From the NCBI RefSeq assembly GCF_002911665.1, contig NZ_MTBP01000004.1, positions 124,001 through 188,000 of the forward strand: DNA of 64,000 bases, read 5' to 3'. Of this stretch, positions 1 to 7,875 are shown piece after piece. The translations under genes were made by a program, and so were the position numbers. Every line of letters starts with the position of its first letter. Position 1 is the first letter of the stretch. Under the pieces are notes generated by a model. The model made no database searches, was not told the origin of the DNA, and saw only the letters and a program-made list of their open reading frames with translations. The stretch is from Actinomadura rubteroloni. GTDB taxonomy: Bacteria > Actinomycetota > Actinomycetes > Streptosporangiales > Streptosporangiaceae.

Positions 1-477
1 GCGGCGGCCGTCGTCATCGCGGGCCTCGCAGTGGCCGTTCTCCCCGCCCAACTCGCCCAGCGCGAGCCCGGCAGCCGCCCGGACGACCTCCGCGCGCTCG
101 CCGCCGTCCTGCGCGGCCGGTCCCGGCCCGGGGACGCCGTGCTCTACGTCCCCGCCGAGCGGAAAGCGTTCGTGACCGTCTACGCCGACGCCTTCGCCCG
201 GCTCGACGCGGCCCCGTTCCTCGACCACGGGAACGACCGGCCGCCCGCCCGGTTCCGGGCCGCGCTCGGCTCCCGGTCGCGCGTCTGGGTCGTCGAGGCG
301 CCCCCGCCGGGCCACCGCTACCGGACGCCCACGGCCGTCCGCAACCTGGCGGCCCTGCGCGCCGACCGCCGCTTCGTCCGCGCCGGGCCGTGGAAGTTCG
401 GCGGGGTCAGCCTCAGCCTCTTCACCCGCCGGGCGCCGTCGGGACGCGCCACCGCGGGGTCGTCCGGACGCCGCTGA
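1..477 (+). CDS. C-terminal end of a membrane glycosyltransferase (GT39/mannosyltransferase-like), partial
   Basis: The reading frame is open from base 1, so the start lies outside the window. About 158 residues remain. The first 15 or so are hydrophobic (VVIAGLAVAVLP) and look like the end of a last membrane helix. The rest is a soluble tail with a DDLRALAAVL...RPGDAVLYVP pattern followed by RVWVVEAP. That arrangement is common in the extracytoplasmic C-terminal part of actinobacterial GT39-like polyprenyl-phosphate sugar transferases. The catalytic DE motif would be upstream and cannot be checked, so the family call is tentative. Confidence 0.5.
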   Translation, partial: AAAVVIAGLAVAVLPAQLAQREPGSRPDDLRALAAVLRGRSRPGDAVLYVPAERKAFVTVYADAFARLDAAPFLDHGNDRPPARFRAALGSRSRVWVVEAPPPGHRYRTPTAVRNLAALRADRRFVRAGPWKFGGVSLSLFTRRAPSGRATAGSSGRR

Positions 478-529
478 AGCCGTTTACGCGCGTCATGCCC
501 GCGTAGCGTCCCTCGGTTAGCGTGGGCCG

Positions 530-1486
530 ATGACCGAGATCACGCATCGCGTCGTCCGTTCGGCGAGCGGCCTGGACATGCACGTCGCCGAGGCGGGCGA
601 CGGGCCGCTCGTCCTGCTCCTGCACGGCTTCCCCGAGTGCTGGTACTCCTGGCGGCACCAGCTCACCGCCCTGGCCGAGGCCGGGTACCACGCCGTCGCC
701 CCCGACCAGCGCGGCTACGCCCGCACCGGCGGCCCGGCCGACGTCGCCGCCTACTCTTTGCTCCACCTCGCCGGGGACGCCCTCGGGCTGATCGGCGCGC
801 TCGGCGCCGACACCGCCGTCGTCGCCGGGCACGACTGGGGCGCGCCGGTCGCGTGGGCCGCCGCGCAGTTCCGGCCCGACCTCGTCCGGGGCGTCGTCGG
901 GCTGTCGGTGCCGCACTACCCGCGTCCGTCCCGGCCGCCGCTGGAGTCGCTGCGCGCGCTCGCCGGGGACGGCTTCTACATGCTCCGCTTCCAGGAGCCC
1001 GGCGTGCCCGACGCCGCGTTCGCCGAAGACCGCGAATCGACGTTCCGGCGCGTGCTGTGGGCGCTGTCGGGGGACGCGGAGCCGTTCGTCCCGATCATCC
1101 CCGAAGGTAAAAGTTTCCTCGACGTCTGCCCGGAGCCGGAGACGCAGCCGTCCTGGTTCACCGCCGACGACGTGCGCGTCTTCGCCGACGAGTACGCCGA
1201 GACGGGCTTCACCGGCCCCCTCAACTGGTACCGCAACCTGGACCGGAACTGGGAGCTGACCGCCGCCTGGCAGCGCGCCCCGATCACCCCGCCCGCCGTG
1301 TACGTCGCCGGGGACCGCGACATGGTCGTCACCGCGCCCGGCGCGCTCCAGGCGATCGAGCGGATGCGCCGCGACGTCCCCGCCCTGCGCGACCCGATCC
1401 TGCTCCCCGGCTGCGGCCACTGGACGCAGCAGGAACGCCCCGCCGAGGTCTCCGCCGCCATGATCGACTTCCTCGGGTCGCTCTGA
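530..1486 (+). CDS. alpha/beta hydrolase, epoxide hydrolase-like
   Basis: This 318-residue protein has an alpha/beta hydrolase core. The oxyanion-hole motif HGFPE is at residues 32-36, DQRGY at 59-63, and the nucleophile elbow GHDWG puts Asp102 as nucleophile. An acid is likely in GDRD (about residue 264), and the catalytic His is about 297 in GCGHW. An Asp nucleophile after HGFPE is typical of soluble epoxide hydrolases and haloalkane dehalogenases; the HGFPECWYSWR context favours epoxide hydrolase. Such enzymes hydrate epoxides to diols in the cytoplasm. The gene stands alone, and no substrate can be read from the context. Confidence 0.85.
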   Translation: MTEITHRVVRSASGLDMHVAEAGDGPLVLLLHGFPECWYSWRHQLTALAEAGYHAVAPDQRGYARTGGPADVAAYSLLHLAGDALGLIGALGADTAVVAGHDWGAPVAWAAAQFRPDLVRGVVGLSVPHYPRPSRPPLESLRALAGDGFYMLRFQEPGVPDAAFAEDRESTFRRVLWALSGDAEPFVPIIPEGKSFLDVCPEPETQPSWFTADDVRVFADEYAETGFTGPLNWYRNLDRNWELTAAWQRAPITPPAVYVAGDRDMVVTAPGALQAIERMRRDVPALRDPILLPGCGHWTQQERPAEVSAAMIDFLGSL

Positions 1487-1524
1487 CGCGGGAAATGTCA
1501 CCGCCCCGGCGTACGGTCGGCGGG

Positions 1525-2229
1525 GTGAACCGCACCGACCGGCTGTACGCCCTCGTGGAGGAGCTGCGGGCCCGCGCGCCGCGCCGCGTCACCGCCCGCG
1601 AGCTGGCCGACCTGTACGAGGTCAGCGCCCGCACCATCGAGCGCGACATCGGCGCGCTCCAGCAGGCGGGCGTCCCGATCTACGCCGACGTCGGCCGCAC
1701 CGGCGGCTACACCGTCGATCCGAGCCGCACGCTGCCGCCGCTGAACTTCACGCCCGCCGAGGCCGTGGCGGTCGCGATCACGCTCGCCCGCGCGGACGGG
1801 TCGCCCTACTCCCGGGCGGCCCGCACCGCGCTCAACAAGATCGTCACGGCCATGTCGGCGGGCGACGGCGCCGCCGCCCGCGACCTCGCGGCCCGCATCC
1901 ACTTCTTCGCCCGGCCGGACGCCGACGTCCCCGCGTCCGTCCCGGCCGTGCTGGAGGAGGCGATGACGGCCCGCCGCGTCGTCCGGCTGGCCTACGCCGA
2001 CGCGGGCGGGACGGTCACCGACCGCGACGTCGAACCCGTCGCGTTCACCGCCGGAGCCCGCGTCTGGTACCTCATCGGCTGGTGCCGGCTGCGCGGCGCG
2101 GCCCGCGTGTTCCGCATCGACCGCGTCCGCCGGGCCGTCCTGCTCGAAGAGGTCGCGCCCGAGCGCAGCCTCGGCGACCTGGACGTCGGGCCGCCCAACA
2201 TGGTCGCCCGGTCCCTCGAACTGGCCTGA
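1525..2229 (+). CDS. WYL-domain transcriptional regulator (YafY/DeoR type)
   Basis: The N-terminus carries a winged HTH (NRTDRLYALVEELRAR, then VSARTIERDIGALQQAGV). A WYL domain follows, with the signature ARVWYLIGWCRLRG and FRIDRVRRAVLLEE. WYL proteins bind small ligands and act as repressors or activators. I chose GTG 1525, which gives the usual HTH start; an ATG at 1495 would add ten residues of unlikely sequence. About 234 residues is shorter than the common 315, because the C-terminal WCX part is reduced. The next gene on the same strand is a VOC protein, a frequent partner of this family, so it is a plausible target. Confidence 0.85.
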   Translation: MNRTDRLYALVEELRARAPRRVTARELADLYEVSARTIERDIGALQQAGVPIYADVGRTGGYTVDPSRTLPPLNFTPAEAVAVAITLARADGSPYSRAARTALNKIVTAMSAGDGAAARDLAARIHFFARPDADVPASVPAVLEEAMTARRVVRLAYADAGGTVTDRDVEPVAFTAGARVWYLIGWCRLRGAARVFRIDRVRRAVLLEEVAPERSLGDLDVGPPNMVARSLELA

Positions 2230-2324
2230 AAATTCCTCCGGAAACACCGACAGGGGGTTGTCGCGGGGTAGGCGCAGGATCGTTCACACCGGCGACCGGC
2301 CGGTCCTGCGAGAGGAGCGAGACC

Positions 2325-2702
2325 ATGAGCGCGACGGCCTACAACTCGGTGGCGTGGTTCGAGATCGGCACCGACCGTCCCGCCGAAGTCCGGAAGTTCT
2401 TCGGCGAGCTGTTCGACTGGACGTTCGCGATCGGCCCCGAGGGCGAGATGTCCTACCAGGAGATCACCGCGCCCGGCGCGGACGCCCCGAGCGGCGGCAT
2501 CTTCCCGAACGGCGGCGCGAGCCCCGACTACGCGGTCTTCTACGTGGTCGTCCAGGACGTCGCCGCCACCGTGGCGCGCGCCCAGGAACTCGGCGGCAAG
2601 GTGATCGTCCCGCGCACCGAGGCCGGCAACGGCCTGGTGTTCGCCCACCTCGCCGACAGCGCGGGCCACCACTTCGGGGTGTTCACGCCGCCCGCCGTCT
2701 GA
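2325..2702 (+). CDS. VOC (glyoxalase/bleomycin-resistance fold) protein
   Basis: This is a 125-residue single VOC domain with paired beta-alpha-beta-beta-beta units: VAWFEIGTDRPAEVRKFFGELFDW at the start and GGKVIVPRTEAG...AHLADSAGHHFGVF at the end. An RBS (GAGAGGAGCG) lies just upstream of the ATG. VOC proteins bind metals and small ligands as lyases, isomerases or drug binders; the substrate is unknown here. It follows a WYL regulator and is closed by a strong hairpin at 2760-2792. Confidence 0.8.
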   Translation: MSATAYNSVAWFEIGTDRPAEVRKFFGELFDWTFAIGPEGEMSYQEITAPGADAPSGGIFPNGGASPDYAVFYVVVQDVAATVARAQELGGKVIVPRTEAGNGLVFAHLADSAGHHFGVFTPPAV

Positions 2703-2759
2703 GCCCGCACGGGTCCGCACCCGGCGCACCGACGCCGGCTGCGCGCCCCTGCGCACGAG

Positions 2760-2792
2760 AAGGGCCGGTGTCCCCCTCGGACACCGGCCCTT
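2760..2792. terminator. bidirectional intrinsic-type hairpin between VOC gene and aceE
   Basis: A perfect 14-bp inverted repeat (AAGGGCCGGTGTCC / GGACACCGGCCCTT) with a 5-base loop lies between the converging VOC and aceE genes. There is no long T-run, which is usual for actinobacterial terminators. Confidence 0.8.
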
Positions 2793-2835
2793 CCGCGCGA
2801 GGTCGCGGCCTACACCGCCGCGACCGCCCGCCGGA

Positions 2836-5622
2836 TCACGCCTCGCCGCCGGTGTTGCTCTCCGGGCTGCCGACGCCGCCCGCGAACACCGCGCTGACCG
2901 GCGCGTCCAGCTTGTACTTGGCGATGGCCGCCTGGAGCACCTCGTGCTTGACCTCGCCCTGGCCCGCCAGCCGGCTCAGGACCGCCAGCACGATCGACGC
3001 CGCGTCCACGTGGAAGTACCGGCGCGCGGCGGCGCGGGTGTCGGAGATCCCGAACCCGTCGGTGCCGAGCGAGGTGTAGTCCCCGGGGACCCACGGCGCG
3101 ATCTGGTCCGGCACGGCCCGCATGAAGTCCGACACCGCCACGATCGGCCCGGCGACGTCGCCGAGCGCGCTCGTCAGGTACGGGACGCGCTGCTCCTCGT
3201 CGGGGTGCAGGAGGTTCCACTCCTCGCACGCCCGCGCCTCCCGGGCCAGCTCGTTCCACGACGTCGCCGACCACACGTCCGCGCTGACGCCCCAGTCCGC
3301 GGCGAGCATCCGCTGCGCCTCGACCGCCCACCGCCCGGCCACGCCGGACGCCAGGATCTGCGCCTTCGGGGCCGTCCCGTTGCCCTCCACCGCCGGGCCG
3401 CGCCCGAACAGGTAGAGGCCCCTGAGCAGGCCGTCCACGTCCAGGTCTTCGGGCGCGACGGGCTGCTGGTACGGCTCGTTGTAGACGGTCAGGTAGTAGA
3501 AGACGTTCTCGCCGTCGGGGTGCTCGTCCGACGTGCCGTACATGCGGCGCAGGGCGTCCTGCGTGATGTAGGACAGCTCGTACGCCCACATCGGGTCGTA
3601 GTGGACGCACGCCGGGTTCGTCGCGGCCAGCAGCGGCGAGTGCCCGTCGGCGTGCTGGAGGCCCTCGCCGGTCAGCGTGGTGCGGCCCGCCGTCGCGCCG
3701 AGCAGGAACCCGCGGCCCATCTGGTCGCCGAGCGCCCACATCTGGTCGCCGGTCCGCTGGAACCCGAACATCGAGTAGAAGATGTAGACCGGGATCATGT
3801 GGACGCCGTGCGTCGCGTAGGCCGTGCCCGCCGCGATCGTCGACGCCATCGAACCGGCCTCGCTGATGCCCTCGTGCAGCATCTGCCCCTGCTCGGACTC
3901 CTTGTAGGAGAGCAGCAGCTTGCGGTCCACGGCCTCGTAGGTCTGGCCGTGCGGTGAGTAGATCTTGGACGTGGGGAACAGCGAGTCCATGCCGAACGTC
4001 CGGTACTCGTCCGGAGCGATCGGGACGAAGTGCGCGCCGATCTCCTTGTCCTTGATCAGGTCCTTCAGCAGCCGGACGAACGCCATCGTCGTCGCCACGT
4101 TCTGCTTGCCCGACCCCTTGCGCAGTTCCGCGTACACCGGGTCGCCGGGCAGCTTCAGCGGCTTGGCCCGCACGACGCGGCGCGGCAGGAACCCGCCGAG
4201 CGCCGCGCGCCGCTCCCGCATGTACTGGATCTCGTCGGAGTCCTCGCCCGGGTGGAAGTACGGCGGCAGGTCGCCCTCCAGCGCCGAGTCCGGGATGTCC
4301 AGGTAAAGCCGGTCCCGGAACTCCTTCAGCTCGGCCTTGGTGAGCTTCTTCATCTGGTGCGTGGCGTTGCGGGCCTCGAAGTCGGTGCCGAGCGTCCAGC
4401 CCTTGATCGTGTGGGCGAGGATCACCGTCGGCTGGCCCACGTGCTCACGGGCCGACTTGAACGCCGCGTAGACCTTGCGGTAGTCGTGGCCGCCGCGCGA
4501 CAGCTTGCGCAGCTCGTCGTCGGACAGGTCCTGGACGATCCTGCGCAGGCGCGGGTCGTCCCCGAAGAACTTGTCCCGGATGTACGCGCCGGACTCGACG
4601 GTGAACGTCTGGAACTGGCCGTCGGGCGTGGTGTTCATCTTGTTGACGAGCACGCCGTCGGCGTCCTGGGCGAGCAGCGGGTCCCAGTCGCGGCCCCACA
4701 CCACCTTGATGACGTTCCAGCCCGCGCCCCGGAAGAACGACTCCAGCTCCTGGATGATCTTTCCGTTGCCGCGCACCGGGCCGTCGAGCTGCTGGAGGTT
4801 GCAGTTGACCACGAAGGTCAGGTTGTCCAGCTCCTCGCGCGCGGCCAGGCCGATCGCGCCGAGCGACTCGGGCTCGCCCATCTCGCCGTCGCCGAGGAAC
4901 GCCCAGACGTGCGAGCGGGACGTGTCCTTGATCTTCCGGTTGTACAGGTAGCGGTTGAACCGCGCCTGGTACACCGAGTCGATCGCGGTGAGCCCCATCG
5001 AGACGGTCGGGAACTCCCAGAAGTCCGGCATGAGCCGGGGGTGCGGGTAGGACGAGAGCCCGCCGCCCGGGTGCGACATCTCCTGGCGGAAGCCGTCCAG
5101 CCGCTCCTCCGGGAGCCGTCCCTCCAGGAACGCGCGGGCGTAGATGCCCGGCGCGGCGTGGCCCTGGATGAACACCTGGTCGCCGGACTCGCCGTGGTCC
5201 TTGCCGCGGAAGAAGTGGTTGAAGCCCACCTCGTACAGCGACGCGGCCGAGGCGTAGGTCGCGATGTGCCCGCCGACGCCGAGGTTCGGGCGGTTGGCCC
5301 GGGACACCATGATCGCGGCGTTCCACCGGATGTAGGCGCGGACCCGCCGCTCGATGTGCTCGTCGCCGGGGAACCAGGGTTCCTCCTCCGGCGGGATGGT
5401 GTTGATGAAGTCGGTGCTGCGCAGGCCGGGCACGCCGACCTGCTGCTCCCGCGCGCGCTCCAAGAGGCGGAGCATGACGTAGCGCGCCCTGCTGCGCCCC
5501 TCGGTCTTGATGACCGTGTCCAGTGACTCCAACCACTCCCGGGTCTCGTCCGGGTTGATGTCGGGCAACTGGGTGGGCAGGCCGTCGCTGATGATCGAAA
5601 AGCGTTGACGTCCGGAAGCCAC
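2836..5622 (-). CDS. aceE: pyruvate dehydrogenase E1 component, homodimeric type
   Basis: At 928 residues this is the normal length for AceE. It decarboxylates pyruvate with thiamine diphosphate and passes the acetyl group to E2 lipoyl domains of the cytoplasmic pyruvate dehydrogenase complex. The TPP/Mg-binding motif is visible as GDGEMGEPES (residues 244-253) through NCNLQQLDGPVRGNGK (273-288). The N-terminus (TREWLESLDTV) and GVGGHIATYASAASLYEVGFNHFFRG match the family throughout. The gene is transcribed alone, with about 260 bases before the divergent yjbQ gene and a terminator downstream. Confidence 0.97.
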   Translation of the reverse strand: MASGRQRFSIISDGLPTQLPDINPDETREWLESLDTVIKTEGRSRARYVMLRLLERAREQQVGVPGLRSTDFINTIPPEEEPWFPGDEHIERRVRAYIRWNAAIMVSRANRPNLGVGGHIATYASAASLYEVGFNHFFRGKDHGESGDQVFIQGHAAPGIYARAFLEGRLPEERLDGFRQEMSHPGGGLSSYPHPRLMPDFWEFPTVSMGLTAIDSVYQARFNRYLYNRKIKDTSRSHVWAFLGDGEMGEPESLGAIGLAAREELDNLTFVVNCNLQQLDGPVRGNGKIIQELESFFRGAGWNVIKVVWGRDWDPLLAQDADGVLVNKMNTTPDGQFQTFTVESGAYIRDKFFGDDPRLRRIVQDLSDDELRKLSRGGHDYRKVYAAFKSAREHVGQPTVILAHTIKGWTLGTDFEARNATHQMKKLTKAELKEFRDRLYLDIPDSALEGDLPPYFHPGEDSDEIQYMRERRAALGGFLPRRVVRAKPLKLPGDPVYAELRKGSGKQNVATTMAFVRLLKDLIKDKEIGAHFVPIAPDEYRTFGMDSLFPTSKIYSPHGQTYEAVDRKLLLSYKESEQGQMLHEGISEAGSMASTIAAGTAYATHGVHMIPVYIFYSMFGFQRTGDQMWALGDQMGRGFLLGATAGRTTLTGEGLQHADGHSPLLAATNPACVHYDPMWAYELSYITQDALRRMYGTSDEHPDGENVFYYLTVYNEPYQQPVAPEDLDVDGLLRGLYLFGRGPAVEGNGTAPKAQILASGVAGRWAVEAQRMLAADWGVSADVWSATSWNELAREARACEEWNLLHPDEEQRVPYLTSALGDVAGPIVAVSDFMRAVPDQIAPWVPGDYTSLGTDGFGISDTRAAARRYFHVDAASIVLAVLSRLAGQGEVKHEVLQAAIAKYKLDAPVSAVFAGGVGSPESNTGGEA

Positions 5623-5886
5623 GGGATCCCCTCTGTGCTTACCGTTTCTGCTGGTGGGCCCCCTGCCCCCGGAGCGGGGGAGTGAAGCCCGGAACGACTG
5701 TTGGTCGCAGTGGTTCGTGATCCATCGTCGCCGTTCGTGGCGGCTAACGCATCTCTACCAACCGGTAACCATTCTCCCCGGTCAGCAGGGGTGGGAGCAC
5801 CGCCGGGGTCCCGATTCGTCCCGACTTGCGAGGTGGACGCGTCGCACGGGACGGAACGGGTAGACCGGACATGATGGAGGGGCACT

Positions 5887-6300
5887 GTGGAGAGCACTGT
5901 CATCGAGGTGACCACGGGCGGCACGGAGACCGTCCACGACATCACCTCCGCGTGCGCGCGCTTCGCGGCGGACGCGTCCGGCGGCGGGGACGGGCTGCTG
6001 CACGTCTTCGTCCCGCACGCGACGGCGGGGATCGCGCTCATCGAGCTGGGCGCGGGCAGCGACGACGACCTGCTGGCCGCCCTCGGGGACCTGCTGCCCG
6101 CCGACGACCGGTGGCGGCACGCCCACGGCTCGCGCGGACACGGCCGCTCGCACGTGATGCCGGCGTTCGTCGCGCCCTATGCGACGATTCCCGTCCTGGG
6201 GGGCCGTCCGGCCCTCGGGACATGGCAGTCCGTCGCGCTGGTCGACCTGAACGTCGACAATCGCGACCGGAGCGTCCGGTTGTCGTTCCTCGCGGGATGA
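5887..6300 (+). CDS. YjbQ/UPF0047 family protein
   Basis: The 137-residue protein shows all the family hallmarks: HATAGIALIE, the HGRSHVMPAFVAP segment, and the closing GTWQSVALVDLNVDNRDRSV. The family has been linked to a weak thiamine-phosphate synthase activity in vitro; its physiological role is not settled. The start is GTG 5887, preceded by a good RBS (GGAGGGG). It is divergent from aceE, whose product uses thiamine diphosphate. The neighbourhood is suggestive, but no functional link is proven. Confidence 0.9.
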   Translation: MESTVIEVTTGGTETVHDITSACARFAADASGGGDGLLHVFVPHATAGIALIELGAGSDDDLLAALGDLLPADDRWRHAHGSRGHGRSHVMPAFVAPYATIPVLGGRPALGTWQSVALVDLNVDNRDRSVRLSFLAG

Positions 6301-6492
6301 GCACGGGTTGTTACGCTCCGTGGGTACCCGGTCACCGCGATTCCGGTGATCGGCCAATGAGGGCGCCAAAAGCCGGGAAGACACTTGCGCGACGGCTCCA
6401 CCTTGTGTGGACTGTCCCGCAAACGCCGCGTCGGCGGCCGGTGGTCGAGAACCGCCGGAACGGCGCGGGCTGACGACAAGGGGAGGACTTTC

Positions 6493-6921
6493 GTGAGCGC
6501 GACCGCGGGCCAGGCGCAGTCTGAGCGCAGCCTGGCCGAACGGCTCGGCCTCAAGGCCGGCCAGGTGGTGCAGGAGATCGGCTTCGACGACGACGTGGCC
6601 GAGGAGCTGCGCAGCTCCGTCGAGGCCGTCACCGGCGGCGACCTGGTCGACGAGGACTACGACGACGTCGTGGACATCGTCCTGCTCTGGTGGCGGGACG
6701 AGGACGGCGACCTCTTCGAGGCCCTCACCGACGCGATGGTGGCGCTGGACGGCGGCGGCCAGATCTGGCTGCTGACCCCCAAGGCGGGCCGGGACGGGCA
6801 CGTCGAGCCGAGCGACATCGGCGAGGCCGCCCAGACCGCCGGTCTCTCGCAGACCAGCAGCATCAGCGCGGCGGGGGAGTGGTCGGGCACCCGGCTCGTC
6901 GCCCCGAAGGTGCGCAAGTAG
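6493..6921 (+). CDS. DUF3052 family protein
   Basis: This is a 142-residue acidic cytoplasmic protein. It matches the actinobacterial DUF3052 family: LAERLGLKAGQVVQEIG, DDVVDIVLLWWRDEDGDL, WLLTPKAGRDGHVEPSDI and GLSQTSS. The start is GTG 6493, behind GGGGAGGAC. The function is unknown. In many actinomycetes the gene sits beside aceE and an AhpE-type peroxiredoxin, and that arrangement is seen here. Confidence 0.9.
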   Translation: MSATAGQAQSERSLAERLGLKAGQVVQEIGFDDDVAEELRSSVEAVTGGDLVDEDYDDVVDIVLLWWRDEDGDLFEALTDAMVALDGGGQIWLLTPKAGRDGHVEPSDIGEAAQTAGLSQTSSISAAGEWSGTRLVAPKVRK

Positions 6922-6995
6922 GACGCGGGCGGGTCCCGGCGGCCGTCACGCCCGGAACGGGTGGCAGACTGGCCGGGACCTGACCTGGAGGATCC

Positions 6996-7439
6996 GTGGC
7001 CGTCGAGATCGGCGCCGTCGCGCCGGACTTCACGCTGGACGACCAGCACGGCGCGCCGGTCCGGCTGTCCGACGTCCGCGCGCCCGTGCTCCTGGTGTTC
7101 TATCCGCTGGCGTTCAGCGGGGTGTGCACCGGGGAACTGCGTACCCTGCGGGACGCGTCGCCGTCGCTGGAGGCCCGGATTCTGGCCGTCTCGGTGGACT
7201 CGATGTTCGCGTTGCGCGCCTGGTCGGACCAGGAGCGCTTCCCGTTCCCGCTGCTGTCGGACTTCTGGCCGCACGGGGACGTCGCGCGCCGCTACGGCGT
7301 GTTCGACGCCGACCGGGGGGTGGCCACGCGGGCGACGTTCGTCCTCGACTCTTCCGGCGTTGTGCGGTGGAAGGTCGAGAACGTCCTGCCCGATGCGCGC
7401 CGCCTGTCCGACTACCGCTCGGCGCTCGCCGCCCTGTGA
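6996..7439 (+). CDS. ahpE: 1-Cys peroxiredoxin, AhpE-like
   Basis: This 147-residue thioredoxin-fold peroxidase has the peroxidatic site PLAFSGVC, with Cys44 the only cysteine in the protein. That makes it a 1-Cys enzyme that needs an external reductant, as in mycobacterial AhpE. VAPDFTLDDQHGAPVRLSDVR at the N-terminus is typical of the family. It reduces peroxides in the cytoplasm. GTG 6996 follows a CTGGAGG RBS. It is probably co-transcribed with the DUF3052 gene upstream (74-base gap). Confidence 0.9.
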   Translation: MAVEIGAVAPDFTLDDQHGAPVRLSDVRAPVLLVFYPLAFSGVCTGELRTLRDASPSLEARILAVSVDSMFALRAWSDQERFPFPLLSDFWPHGDVARRYGVFDADRGVATRATFVLDSSGVVRWKVENVLPDARRLSDYRSALAAL

Positions 7440-7476
7440 GCGGGAACCGCCGGGGCGCGTCGCGCGTCGGTGGGGC

Positions 7477-7812
7477 ATGGGCGAGGTAGTGAAGTACGAG
7501 CTGGACGACGCCACGCAGGTGGCGTTCGAGATCGACCCCGGGGACGAGTACCGGCCGGTGGGGACGGCCGAGGACGTCCACGGGCGCGTGCGGGACGCGA
7601 TCGACCCGGCGGTGCGGGCCGCGCGGGTCGTGCTGGAACGTCTGAAGGACGCCTCGCCGGACGAGGTCGAGGTGAAGTTCGGCGTCAAGGTGTCCGGCAC
7701 GGCCAACTGGCTCATCGCCAAGGCCGCCACGGACGCGAACTTCGAGGTGAAACTCGTCTGGCGCTCGGGCGTCCCGGCTGCTGCTCCGGAAGAGGAACCC
7801 GAGGACGCGTAG
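7477..7812 (+). CDS. Trypco1-type (CU044_2847 family) small protein
   Basis: The 111-residue protein starts EVVKYELDDATQVAFEID, has a central AVRAARVVLERLKDASPDEVEVKFGVKVSGTANWLIAKA, and ends in a short acidic tail. This matches the trypsin-co-occurring family (CU044_2847, Trypco1). By comparative genomics that family accompanies trypsin-NTPase proteins in predicted NTP-dependent conflict systems. The next gene, 64 bases downstream, encodes exactly such a protein, which supports the call. It is likely a small adaptor or effector-regulating partner. No catalytic residues are evident. Confidence 0.8.
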   Translation: MGEVVKYELDDATQVAFEIDPGDEYRPVGTAEDVHGRVRDAIDPAVRAARVVLERLKDASPDEVEVKFGVKVSGTANWLIAKAATDANFEVKLVWRSGVPAAAPEEEPEDA

Positions 7813-7875
7813 TTTCGCCGGACGGGCCGGTCCTGCGGCTTCTAAGCTGAAAAGCCCCGTCCTCTGGAACCTTTC

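Noticed and set aside
2944..5526. Long forward-strand frames opposite aceE
   Set aside because: These are antisense shadows: charged, low-complexity translations without RBS or family match, while aceE on the other strand is unequivocal.
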